Below, in pieces: positions 11,728-22,828 of a stretch of DNA of 64,000 bases (position 1 is its first letter; each line of letters starts with the position of its first letter). The notes beneath the pieces are model-generated. The model was not told the origin of the DNA and searched no databases. It saw only the letters and a list, made by a program, of their open reading frames with translations. Source of the stretch: Polyodon spathula (lineage: Eukaryota > Chordata > Actinopteri > Acipenseriformes > Polyodontidae). The position numbers were made by a program, and so were the translations under genes. The stretch spans positions 20,639,975 to 20,703,974 of the forward strand of contig NC_054547.1 in assembly GCF_017654505.1 (NCBI RefSeq). The letters run 5' to 3'.

Positions 11728-12712
11728 TTCGGTGTACCACAGGGATCAGTATTAGGTCCTCTGCTATTCCTAATCTACATTAATGATTTAGATTCTGGTA
11801 TAGTAAGCAAACTTGTTAAATTTGCAGACGACACAAAAATAGGAGGAGTGGCAAACACTGTTGCAGCAACAAAGGTCATTCAAAATGATCTAGACAAGAT
11901 TCAGAACTGGGCAGACACATGGCAAATGACATTTAATAGAGAAAAGTGTAAGGTACTGCACGCAGGAAATAAAAATGTACATTATAAATATCATATGGGA
12001 GATACTGAAATTGGAGAAGGAATCTATGAAAAAGACATAAGAGTTTTTGTTGACTCAGAAATGTCTTCATCTAGACAATGTGGGGAAGCTATAAAAAAGG
12101 CTAACAAGATGCTCGGATACATTGTGAAAAGTGTTGAATTTAAATCAAGGGAAGTAATGTTAAAACTGTACAATGCACTAGTAAGACCTCATCTTCAGTA
12201 TTGTGTGCAGTTCTGGTCACCTCGCTATAAAAATGATATTGCTGCTCTAGAAAGAGTGCAAAGAAGAGCGACCAGAATTTTTCCGGGTTTAAAAGGCATG
12301 TCATATGCAGACAGGCTAAAAGAATTGAATCTGTTCAGTCTTGAACAAAGAAGATTACGTGGCGACCTAATTCAAGCATTCAAAATTCTAAAAGGTATTG
12401 ACAGTGTCGACCCAAGGGACTTTTTCAGCCTGAAAAAAGAAACAAGGACCAGGGGTCACAAATGGAGTTTAGACAAAGGGGCATTCAGAACAGAAAATAG
12501 GAGGCACTTTTTTACACAGAGAATTGTGAGGGTCTGGAATCAACTCCCCAGTAATGTTGTTGAAGCTGACACCCTGGGATCCTTCAAGAAGCTGCTTGAT
12601 GAGATTTTGGGATCAATAAGCTACTAACAACCAAACGAGCAAGATGGGCCGAATGGCCTCCTCTCGTTTGTAAACTTTCTTATGTTCTTATGTTCTTATG
12701 TTCTATTCATCT
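11728..12712 (+). mobile_element. CR1-like LINE copy 2, 5'-truncated
   Basis: The open frame at 11716-12627 (303 codons) starts inside RT block 4 (GVPQGSVLGPLLFLIYINDL) and runs through the catalytic FADDTK to the natural C-terminus, LLDEILGSISY. CR1-family positions are all present downstream: KIQNWADTWQMTFNREKCKV, then LVRPHLQYC, WSPRYKN and RVQRRATR. The 3' UTR is short and ends in the (CTTATGTT)n tail at about 12678-12705. The first few codons (MSITF) come from flanking DNA. No stop interrupts the remaining coding part, but a start and endonuclease are missing. Confidence 0.9.
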
Positions 12713-12889
12713 CAGCTGCATCAGTCAACTGAATTCAAACTGATAAAATTAAATGTAGGTATTTACATTACTGGCGCATTTGTTGATCATCGGTTTGTTT
12801 TCTTTTTACAAAATTTATTGGGACATAGCTAATGCGTAACATAAATATAGCTCCAGTTTACTGCAAAGTTGGCCAAACGTTCTGTATTA

Positions 12890-12985
12890 ATTTCTTAGCA
12901 GACACCCTTATCCAGGGTGACTTACAATTGTTACAAGATATCACATTTTTGTATATACAAATACCCGTTTATACAGTATAAATAA
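12890..12985 (-). repeat. tRNA-SINE-like 3' part
   Basis: TTAGCAGACACCCTTATCCA followed by GGGTGACTTACAAT and CCCGTTTATACAGTAT is the conserved body of a fish SINE group also seen at 25130, 30260 and 31640. No A or B box was found here, so it is a fragment. Confidence 0.55.
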
Positions 12986-14104
12986 CTAAACAGCAGCTGC
13001 ACAAGCTAGTTGTTTGCGTGCCTTGCAATAAAAGTTGTTTGTTTGTTTGTATGTTTGCTGTTGACACGCTTAATTTCGATACTATACTATCGAAGACACA
13101 AGATCTCATATCTCAGCTGTCCAATCACTAATCTTTTTTTTATAACCATGACAACAGTAATGAGGTGGGTGGGAGAGATATATTTTTTGAACCACGAGGA
13201 TGAGCTAGACTTGCCGTAGTGGATTACAGTCTGATAGGGTTTGGCATGAAATGTTTAATTGTCAATCGCTCCATAACTAGATGGGCTCATGAGTAAAATG
13301 GGTGGACCCAGGCCCCTCAGGCCCAAGTGTGGCGCCGCCCCTGAGGTGGATTCAGCATTCTTTCTTCCTCCACTTCTTTCTTTGCTTCTTTCGCTTTGTA
13401 TTTTTGCAACATATAGCCGGCTTTCTGATTAACCTCTCTTGTGCTGCAGCCTGGCTGTCCCTTGTTTCAGCTCCAGCTGTAGGCTTCTCTGGAATCAACT
13501 CTGTAGATTCCATTGAGTTGACTCTGGGGCTTTTTTATTCCTTTCTTTTGTTCAGGCTGGGACGACCTCCTTCACCGAACTCAATATAGATGCCTAATCT
13601 CTCAGTGGCGAACGTTGCCAACTGCTTGTTCTGCTCTTGGTCGTTCTTACGACCACATCTACACATTTCACTCTCTCTTGCTAGAAACGGTCTCTTTTTA
13701 TTCCTTCATAATTCCCGCCATTGACGAGCTTCTCACTTGCAGGAATTGGAGAATTTGTAGTTCTTTGACTGGCCTCCATTTTGAAAATAACTGCCATTTT
13801 TAAAATCCATAGACCTTTAACATTTCGTGACAAATTGTGCAGATTTCGTTCTCACATCTCTAACAATTAATCATGATATATATATATATAATTTTTTTTT
13901 TCCCAAAAAGTTCTGAACCTAATAGAAGGAAAAATCATGTTTTGCCAAATATAGTTCCGTAATTGTTGGAATGCTGACCGCATTGTTGTCCATGGCAGTT
14001 TTTGTTAGGTAATTCATTTTAATACTGACAGAATGTATGCTGTTGCAGGGTCCAGTGCAGAGAGAATAACTGCTGAGGAAAGAGAAGGAGAGAGAGAGTC
14101 AAGA
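12986..14104. other. No gene recognised; possible hAT terminus at 13263-13343
   Basis: Frames at 13010, 13302 and 13615 are short and without motifs. On the minus strand, CAGGGGCGGCGCCACACTTG from 13343 downward looks like a hAT-type terminus, but no partner end was found. An AT run lies at 13875-13890. The right end may include the leader of the hAT gene that starts near 14105. Confidence 0.4.
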
Positions 14105-15042
14105 CACTTTTTTTTTTTGTTATCACCCTAAACAAGCTCCAAGAAATGCCATTGCCAATGTTTAGAAAGTCTTCCACTGCAAGGATGGAACCAACCGCAA
14201 GTGGCTGACCTATTGTGAACAATCCCACTCACTGTATTGCACAATCTGTTTAGCATTCTCAAACCCCTCTTCGGTCCATTTGTTAAAGGCGGCATGAAAA
14301 CCTGGTCACATGTGCATCAGAGAATAAGGAGCATGAACTAAGTATTGCCCATAGAGACAGTGCAGACACATACTTCCTGAGAGCCATCAAGACAGAGATC
14401 AAGAGTCTACTAAGCAGCAACCAGATGTCTGCACATCGAGAACAGGTGCAAAAGAGACGTCAGATCTGGAGCATGTAATATATGTAGTCAAAGTGATAGA
14501 CAAATGTGGCCTTAGTTGCAGGGGATCCAAATCCTGAGGGTGCATATACCGTAGAGAACATGGCTGCTGACCATGGTAACTTTTTTTGGAGTTTATTCTT
14601 CTGCTCAGCAAATATGATGTGTGCCTGCAAAAACACGTGAAATACTGCATAACAAAAGGCAGGAAGCTGCATGAATCTGGATGGAGGAAGAGGATCCCTT
14701 GTTACTTTGCTCTCAGAACAGACTGTCAATGCAGTTATTGATACTATCTGCCTCAAAATCCAAGAAACCATTGCAAGTCAAGTCGGGGAAACAGGGATGT
14801 TTTCTTTCCAGATAGACCAGGGATGTCAAACATATGGCCCGCAGGCCGGATCGGCCCCCGGAGCGATGTCATCTGGCCCGCCGAATATTATTGTTTTTAT
14901 TCACTAGAATACAGGTAAAAAAAATAGTGCTAGGACAAACATAAAATAGTGCTAGGACAAACATAAAAGAACCAATGTTTTTTCACTGTATTCAAAGGCA
15001 AAAACAAATGTCTGTGTCCGTCAGAAATTATTTCATCTGTGT

Positions 15043-15046
<4 letters not shown>

Positions 15047-15095
<49 letters not shown>
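15047..15095. repeat. (TA)n microsatellite
   Basis: About 24 TA units, inside hAT insertion 1. Directly downstream is a GC-rich stretch (15100-15260) without a recognised product. Confidence 0.9.
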
Positions 15096-15097
<2 letters not shown>

Positions 15098-16126
15098 TGG
15101 GAGCCATCCGCTGGAAGCCGGCAGTGAGATTTACTCTGCTGGAGCCACTGCTCGCTTTCCCTCACTACTGCGGCTGCTGTGAGAGGAGGGGGGCATGGAG
15201 CATTGGGGCGCGTTCTCCTGGTGCGCTCTGATTGTCAGCTGAGATCAGTCCGAGCGTTGCTGTTCACTCTATTTGCTAAATAAAATAGCTTTCTATTTCG
15301 AAAGATACAAATTGCATGCTTGGATTCTTACCGCTGCTACAATCGAGGTCCGTTTCTGTCTGCAATATTATGATACAGGTCATACTTGCAAAACTCGCAA
15401 TGATGATGCAAACCTAGCAATCCTAAAAACAGTGAGTAAATATATTGTGCCGTCTTTTTAACGTGTGTTTTATTTGAAGTGTTTATTCAAGTTAAAAACC
15501 AATGTTATTACTCTAAAAAAATGCATCTATAACCACTTTGTTTATTGCCAAGACACAACAAGGGCAATGTTTTTTTTTTTTTACTTGAAATACACACACA
15601 ATTTAACTACTGTATTGCTTTATTTGTTTTGTAGTTGATTCATGAGAGTAAAGTAAGGCCCTTCTTAATTCTGGAGTATTTTTCAACTTTAATACAGGTC
15701 TACATATAATGGCTTTGGTAAAGTTTTTAAATGAATATCCGAACAAATATCTAAATCTTGAACTAATATCCGAACATGAAAATTCATGTTCGTCCCAACA
15801 CAAAAAAGCAAAATATAAATAGATACTGATCAATTTTATTTAGCACTCAACAAAAAGATAAAGGCAAAGAACATTAGTGACTGCTACTGCTGCTCCTGAT
15901 ACCTGGAATGTCTTTGTTTGAACCAGCGCATCAACATCTGGATCAAATAACTGGGCTGAGGATATCTTGAGTATCGAGTTAAGTTGAGAATAACATTTAG
16001 ATTTGTTGATATTCATGACAGAGAAATATTGCTGCTTCTCAAGACACTATTTCAGCAGCATTTCTTCAAAAACTCTCCATCAGAAAAGGGTTTTGAAGAA
16101 ACAGTTATGTTGTGAGCAATCACATG

Positions 16127-16664
16127 GCTTAACAGCAGCAGCACTTATGCTACAAGCATTAGTAAACATCAGTTGCTGCTTTTTCAATGCTGTGCTAATT
16201 CAGAGTATTTATCTTCAAGTACCGTTCCTGTATATGCATCATATTTCCTGCCATGGTTTCCTTCATAGTGTCTTTTAATGTTTTATTATTTCACAACAGA
16301 CACATGTTGCTTACAAATAAAGTACCTTGGCTTTCCATTCATGCCCTCAAAGAAATATGAAATTCCCCATTTCTCTTGAAACACACAGCACTCTTGTTCC
16401 TCCTTTATCTTCATGGATAAAGAAACGATGACACTTGTCACCACAGAACCTTGTTCTGGTATCATTGGTGTTGTCTACTCGTATTGCTGTCTCACCCACG
16501 TAGTCAGCAATTGACAGCAATCACAGCAACACGAAGATTTGTGTTGCTCAAGCAAAGGTTTGGGGTTTTGGGTTCGTCTTTGTATTTTTATAACTCACCC
16601 GGCCCACGCCAAGCGCCAAGGTATCGGATTAGGCCTGCCAAACGAAGTGAATTTGACACCCCTA
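16127..16664 (-). repeat. Inverted copy of the hAT MITE at 18201-18745
   Basis: Read on the minus strand this segment gives GGGGTGTCAAATTCACTTCG, CCTTGGCGCTTGGCG, TTATAAAAATACAAAGACGA and so on to TGTAGCATAAGTGCTGCTGC, matching the plus strand from 18201 in the same order. The outer terminus of the MITE, the 30 bases past TTATGGCC, is missing here. Divergence is moderate, with several indels. Confidence 0.8.
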
Positions 16665-18200
16665 AGATATGCAACACAAGACATAACCTCCAAGGACCAG
16701 TGCTCAGTTATCCTCAGATACGTCACAGATGTTGTCCATGAAAGGCTGATAGCTCTGAGTGTGAGTCATCAACTGGGGAGTCATTTGTAAAGCTACTAAA
16801 ACAGGTTCTGGAAAAAGTTAATATTGATATAAGAAAGTGTGTAGGTAATGCAACTGATGGAGCTGCAAACATGCAGGGGCAATACCAAGGGTTCTCTGCA
16901 TTACTGTCAGCACAGTCTCCCAACCAAGTACATGTTGGGTGTTATGCACACATACTAAATCTGGTGTTGGCAGACACTACAGGAGTTGTGATACCAAGTG
17001 CAACACTTTTTTCACTATTAAATGATGTTCATTCGTGAATCATACAAACGCATGAATACCTGGGATAATGTGAGCGAAGACACATGCCACAGATGCCTGT
17101 CTCCAATAGGGGAAACATGGTGGTGGGCCAAGGATCAGGCTCTGAGGAAGGTATTTAGATATTTTGGCAATCCACATGCATTGTTCATCAACTTGGTTCT
17201 ACATAACTAAGATTGAAGAAGATACCAGTATGAAGCCCACAGGCTCACAGGCTCTGCTCAAATATGAGACCATACTCACTTCTCAAATTTTCTTGCATAT
17301 ATTTGAGCAGACATCACCCCTCTCCAAGTACCTTCAAACAAGTGTCATGGACATCCTAACTGCTCAGCTGTTGGTTATGGGAACCCAAGAAAGCCTGAAA
17401 AAGTGTGTAAGGGACTTTGATGGTGTTAAGAGAGCAGCTGACAGATTTGTGGAGTGGGCTAATGAGAAGCTGCAGGAGTAGGATGACTGTGAGGCTGAGG
17501 TCCAGGTCGCCCTCCCTGAAAAACGGGTCAGGAAGAAGAAAGCCATGCCGGGTGAGTTAGCAGAGGATGAGCCCTTACCAGATCCAGATTTAGAGTACAA
17601 GGTAAAGGAACACAGTGTGACTCTGGACACTGTCACAGAAAGCATTTATCATCGTTTTGAAGCAAATGGAGCACTCTTCAGATTTTGCATGTCTTGATCC
17701 AAGAAACTTCCCTCAAATAAGAGATAAAGGGCTTCAAACAGTGGCATTGGAAGAGCTTAGCAAATGCTTGCGTAAATTCGACGACAGAGCCACTCTACAG
17801 GCTGTTGACAAGCCTTGTAATACAGTGGGACAGACTGAAGATGTCGGCTTTGGATGGATACAGGGTCAGAACAACAAGTGAGATGCCTGAGGACGATGGA
17901 AACAGTGGACCATGGGAAGAAGAGCTGGAGCTAGAGAACAAAAGTTGCACTTCATGCAAAAACTGTTCAGTGTGTTGCTATTTCATTCTATCCCAATACA
18001 ATTTATTGACTGATGCCTATCATGTAATTGGTATGGGCTACAAATTCCTCCTGACTTTGTTAGCAACGCAAGTAGCATGTGAAAGGTGTTTCTCCACTCT
18101 GAAGTTTGTCAAGAATAGACTGAGAACCACTATATCCCAAGACCACTTGGAAGGGTTAATGCTAATGTCTACAGAGAAAGAGATACTGATGGCCCTAGAC

Positions 18201-18774
18201 CAGTGGTGTCAAACTTGTTTCGTTTGGTGGGCCTGATCCAATGCCCTGGCGCTTGGCGCGGGCCAGGTGACAGTTATAAAAATACAAAGACGAACCCAAA
18301 ACCCCAAACCTTTGCTTGAGCAACTCAAATAGTCATGTTGCTGTGATTGCTGTCAATCGCTGACCACGTGGGTGAGACAACAATGTGTCAGCTGGTTCGA
18401 GTAGACGACACCAGTGGTACCAGAACAAGGTTCTGTGGTGACAAGTGTCATTGTGTCTTTATCCGTGAAGAGAAAGGAGTAACAAGAGTGCTGTGTGTTT
18501 CAAGAGAAATTGGAATTTTGTATTTCTTTGAGGGCATGAATGTAAGTAACATGTGTCTGTTGTGAAATAATACAACATTAAAAGACACTGAAGCAAACCT
18601 AGGCAAGTGATACATATACAGGCATATGATACATATACAGGAACGGTACTTGAAGATAAATACTCTGAATTAGCACAGTCATTGAAAAACCAGCAATTGA
18701 TCTTTACTAATGCTTGTAGCATAAGTGATGCTGCTGTTATGGCCCCTGTGCTTGCCTTATGTTTGACACCCCTG
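18201..18774. mobile_element. hAT non-autonomous element (MITE), insertion 2
   Basis: The 574-bp insert starts CAGTGGTGTCAAAC and ends GTTTGACACCCCTG, a 14-bp inverted repeat with one mismatch. Its flanks are CCCTAGAC (18193-18200) and CCCTCGAC (18775-18782), an 8-bp duplication with one change. It interrupts the last codons of the ZMYM1-like transposase, between LMALD and SDGVID. No long reading frame is inside. Confidence 0.85.
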
Positions 18775-18848
18775 CCCTCGACAGTGATGGAGTTATTGAC
18801 AGGATTGTGGAGAAGAGAGCACCGCTGCGACATCTGCTGGTGACGTAA

Positions 18849-20392
18849 GGTAGGACAATCTTGTTTACTTTGGATTTGGGTGAAGTAGTTGACTGTATTT
18901 TGAGATATAGTTAGGGGTTGCTATTGGCGCTCAGTGCTGCTAATGGTTTCTAGAATTACTAAATATGAGCCGATGTGTTTAGAATTTACAGTTTTTTTTA
19001 TTAGGCCTATTGAGAGACCGCAGTATGTGTGAGGTTGGTGATGTTTTCTAGAATTGATAAATAAGGTATGTGTTTATACTTTACAGTTTATTGTTAGGCC
19101 TACTGAGGTTGGTATTGGTGTGTGGAGAATGGTTTCTTTCTACTTGATAAATGGGCTACCAGAGGAGGTTTCTCATGGGAGGCTAGGGAGGCAGCACCTC
19201 CCCATTTTTAAATATATATATATTGACCACAAAACATATAGTACAATTAATAATACAAGTATAAGATTCTTTGTGTGTGCGTGTGTTAACAGTACAAAAA
19301 TAGAGATTGCAACCAATATATCGCCTTCAGCAGGTGCAATTCTAATGGTTGCGCTTCCTCCATGGGCTTTGCCTATCTCTGTTTCTAACAATTGAAATTG
19401 CATAAGACACATAGTGCTTGAAAGCGTTCTCTTATTGGATTAAGAGCTGTAACTTTTTTAGTACACATGATCGCGCCACTGACCCTGTAATGCACATGTG
19501 CAAGAGAGCGAGGACTGAGAACAGTGAGAGAGCGTGAGAGAGAGCGAGAGATACAGAATGCAGTTGGGATTTTTAACTTGGCAATTTTAATTATTGCAGT
19601 TACACCAATTAGGAAATATTAATGTATTTATATATTTGGAGGAAGCCTTAGTTATTAGAGAGGTAGGAGAGGAGCTCCTTATTTTTTTATTATTATTCCA
19701 ATTGTCTGCTTTTTCATTTGCACTCCCGCCTCCCCTGCCACAGACCTCACCAGCCTCCACAGTGAGCTACCCATGTTTATTATTTGCTTTCAGTAAATAC
19801 CAATACTAAATAATCGCCTACCAACTGTCAGCAATCTTGTGTTTAAAATAATCTGATATCCAATTAGATCTTAGACCCTCGATTTACTCTAAACAGAAAA
19901 TTGTAATTGCACAGAGCACAGCCATCAATGAAATAATCCCTGGTGCATAAACTGGACAAATTGGCGAAAGAATTTAGCTCTGATACAATGTTGCATTCAT
20001 TGACCGCAAAGAGGTGGCAGACAGACGTGCGGAAACAAAGAATAATGAATAGAAAAATATTTTGTAGATGGAAAAATCTATGATATTTTCAATAGGATAG
20101 CCTATTTGTGACATCTAGATCATGAAGCCATGGCATGGCAACTGCCATAGCCTATACTTTGCCACACCTAAATCTTCCCTAATATGTTTGAAAACCTGAT
20201 AGTAGCTATAGCCTACAATTTTAGAAAAGCTTTATCCTAACAATTGAAAGCTCATTTTTTTAACCGATGTGCATCATGATGGTGCTTTGCATGTGCTGAC
20301 TTCATTATTATTTTGGTATGTTGATTTTTGACATAAATGTGAGCCGGTGAACTCGAACTTCCCGGGCCGATTTTTGGTCCCAGTCCGCCCTG
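18849..20392. other. No gene; candidate hAT 3' terminus at 20341-20392
   Basis: No coding frame is supported. The 3' side ends with a GC-rich block. Its reverse complement begins CAGGGCGGACTGGGACCAAA, a terminus commonly seen on ZMYM1-type hAT elements in fish. It could be the right end of the hAT gene described above, giving a long 3' region, but the matching left end was not found. A second patch at 19160-19210 (GGAGGCAGCACCTCCCC) is also transposon-like. Confidence 0.45.
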
Positions 20393-21149
20393 GTTGTCTT
20401 TTATATTTACCAACAAATATTTATGTTTCAAGCTTTTGTAATGTTTACAATTTAATCACCATAAAGTGTGGCCCAAAAATAGACTGAAACCAGTCATCAT
20501 ATATTTAAGGGACACTAGTACAACTACCTGAGGAGACACAACCTATGAAGTAATATTTAATAGGCCCATTTATTTTATTTCTGTGTAGTGTCAATACCTG
20601 TCAAAGTAAGGTAAAATAAGTCACCAAAGATAAAAATGTCCTTCTCCTTTTTCTCACCACATATTTTTTGCAGACCCCAGGCACTTTTATACAAGCATAT
20701 TTATATTGCAGGACGTCCGAGTTTAATGACAATTAACTTGCTTTGTCAACACGGAAATATACTAGAGAACGCATTTATTGTGACGTTTGTATCATTGATA
20801 TAAAATTATTTGTTTTAAAATGGAACATTTGCATGTAATTTGAACTTATAACCTTTAGTTTGCAAGTTTCCTGTCTTACTGTTAGTGCTATACGATTAGT
20901 TGAAATAGTAAGCAGTATTTTGAAACATGAAGTCAACCAGCTTAATTCTCAGCACTACATTTTGGATATTTTTTTAGATTAATTAAAATAAATGATGTCA
21001 GTGTGGGGCTAACAGTGAGAGCTTCACTGTTTGCCCTGCCCATTTTTCTGACATTTGCTCTATTTATTTATTTTTAATTTTTTTTTTAAATGTAGTCATT
21101 GCCAATTTAGATGATTTTCTTGCAATTTGATATGTCCAATTATTTTTTC
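20393..21149. other. No gene recognised
   Basis: AT-rich sequence without convincing frames or element ends. Confidence 0.5.
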
Positions 21150-21465
21150 AGGCTCAGCTCACTACTACCACCCCTGCGCTGACTTGGGAGGGCGAAGATG
21201 AACACACGCCTTCCTCTGAAGTGTGTGCTGTCAGCATCGCCATGCAGCCACCCAAGAGCTCTCGGGCACCCAGCCAGACTACAGGGGTGGCTGGTGTGCG
21301 GTGACCTGGGTCAACGCTCTGCCAATTGTGCGCCGCCCCCCTGGGAGCTCCTGTCCATGGTCAGCTGTGGAATACCCTGGACTTAAACTGGTGACATCCA
21401 GGCTATAGGGTGCATCCTGCACTCTATGTGGAGCGCCTTTACCAGATGCACCACTAGGGAGCCCA
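21150..21465 (-). repeat. Interspersed fish repeat with tRNA-like features
   Basis: The block from GCTCAGCTCACTACTACCAC through CCAATTGTGCGCCGCCCCCC to GGAGCGCCTTTACCAGATGC is a dispersed repeat I recognise in style from fish genomes. It often ends in a short tRNA-like part. The minus strand reads GGGCTCCCTAGTGGTGCATC, then TGGTAAAGGCGCTC, with an A-box-like TAGTGGTGCATC, and later GGATGTCACCAGTTTAAGTC, a weak B box. Assignment as a SINE is tentative. The frames in it (for example 21198-21386) are not real genes. Confidence 0.5.
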
Positions 21466-22050
21466 ATTTGTTCTCCCCAATTTGAAATCCCCAATTGTTT
21501 TTCAACTCTCCCCACTTTTACTATGCAGAGTCAGGGTATTGATTTTTCAAGGTACAAGAAAGGTTGGGATTTCACCATCTGGATATACACCACCCACTCG
21601 ATATATCGCAGGTGTTGGGGTCTAGTATAAATCCTTTATATATCGAGGGTCGCGATATATGGAGGATAATTTGTGCCAAAATTAAATAAATAAATAAAAA
21701 ATGAAATAAAATTTGAAATAAATAATTAAGCAAATAAATAAATAAATATGTAAATATAAAATGAAATAAATAGAAACTGAAATATTTATTTCATGATTTT
21801 ATTTACATATCTAGTTTTTTATTTCTTATTTATTGCTTTTTAATTTTGGCACAATCTTAGTCGATTGCTGTTTTTCTTCCAGGACCTGGACCTGGACCAA
21901 ATCTAAATTTTGACCAACCCGCTAATCGTAAATTACAAACCGGGATGCCAGAATCACTGTTGAGCCCTAGTCGACGAAACACAGAGGATGGAAGGTGCCC
22001 ACTTGAAGACTCCAGAGATGTACCCTACTTGGCTCAATCCAGACGGTTGT
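21466..22050. other. AT-rich spacer with a small palindromic patch
   Basis: Near 21600-21660, CGATATATCGC and TATATATCGAGGGTCGCGATATATGG form short self-complementary stretches like some DNA transposon ends. From 21680 to 21850 there is AAATAAAT-type simple sequence. Nothing coding is supported. Confidence 0.5.
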
Positions 22051-22055
22051 CATGC

Positions 22056-22168
22056 TGATGCGCTGGGGAGACCGCATTGGGTTGATCCCCGGAGCCAGCA
22101 TTGCAGCTGTTGTGTGTGCTGATGCGCTGGGGAGGCAAAATGAGCTGATCCCTGGAGCCAGCATTACA
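22056..22168 (+). repeat. 62-bp tandem repeat, two copies
   Basis: GCTGATGCGCTGGGGAG starts at 22056 and 22118. Both copies continue through TTGATCCCCGGAGCCAGCAT or TGATCCCTGGAGCCAGCAT. The block is a known style of dispersed minisatellite in fish; the copies differ at several positions. Confidence 0.75.
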
Positions 22169-22828
22169 CTTCAGCAATCAACACTAAACAGAAGGATATC
22201 TACGTCATCAGATGGAAAGAAATGCAAATGGATGGAGATGCAGATGGATCACATTAGTTTATTGCAAAGCTACGTCTTAGCTGGAGCTTATCTTGGCGAG
22301 AGCAGAGTTCAAATCAGCATGAAGTTTAACATCTGCTCTCATGTAATGGAAATCATGTGAATCCTAAGAATAATTTGTGAAAAACAATAACATATTGCAT
22401 ATGCGAACACTTAGCCTCAGCCACGCATAAAAGGGCTTTATCTCCACAACCACAGTAGCTAGAGCATCCAAAACAACAACTCTGAGAACCTCGCTCTGTA
22501 TTTCAATTGTAATTGCCTTGTCTTGAGACCTACTATCAACAAATGTGTCCTTAAAAATTAAGCAGATATCATCTCCCATACACTATGATTATTATAGTAC
22601 TTTACAATTTTTTTTTTCAAACATATAGGTGATTTGTTTTAGTCTTTTGAAAAATATTTTTAGCAGGACATTTAGTAAAATCAATGTTATTTTTGTATGT
22701 AATTGTATAATTTTTTTTTTTTTCTCCAGTGTATAATGGAAAATTTAATGGAAAAAGTATATGCAGATTTTTGAAAAACGTATAAAAAAAAAAAATGCAT
22801 TTTACTTTTACCATTGCATGACATATAG

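Larger units (their letters stand above)
14818..16664. mobile_element. hAT insertion 1 within the hAT gene
   Basis: The left end reads CAGGGATGTCAAACATATGG, then CCCGCAGGCCGG. The right end reads TTTGACACCCCTA, the inverse of the first 13 bases with changes. Flanking 8-mers AGATAGAC (14810-14817) and AGATATGC (16665-16672) share six positions. The interior has no intact transposase. It includes a (TA)n run at about 15047-15095. Its right third (16127-16664) is an inverted, diverged copy of insertion 2 at 18201. Confidence 0.7.
14105..18848 (+). pseudogene. hAT transposase (ZMYM1-like), interrupted by two hAT insertions
   Basis: Three coding blocks belong together. Block 1 (about 14105-14817) has a TTF-type zinc-finger region (RKWLTYCEQSHSLYCTICLA, near 14190-14250) and ends EQTVNAVIDTICLKIQETIA...FSFQID. 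Block 2 (16665-18200) resumes as ATQDITSKDQCSVILRYVTD. It continues through CVGNATDGAANMQGQYQGFS and VHVGCYAHILNLVLADTTGV, the RNase H-like catalytic region, to the C-terminal dimerisation block TQVACERCFSTLKFVKNRLR...EGLMLMSTEKEILMALD. Block 3 (18775-18848) adds SDGVIDRIVEKSAPLRHLLV and a stop. Several stops and frameshifts occur in blocks 1 and 2. With the insertions removed the reading is continuous over both borders. The closest animal family is the ZMYM1-type hAT transposase. It is not functional as it stands. Confidence 0.85.

Noticed and set aside
14818..14900. CpG-island-like promoter at the GC-rich stretch
   Set aside because: The sequence is the left terminus of a hAT insertion.
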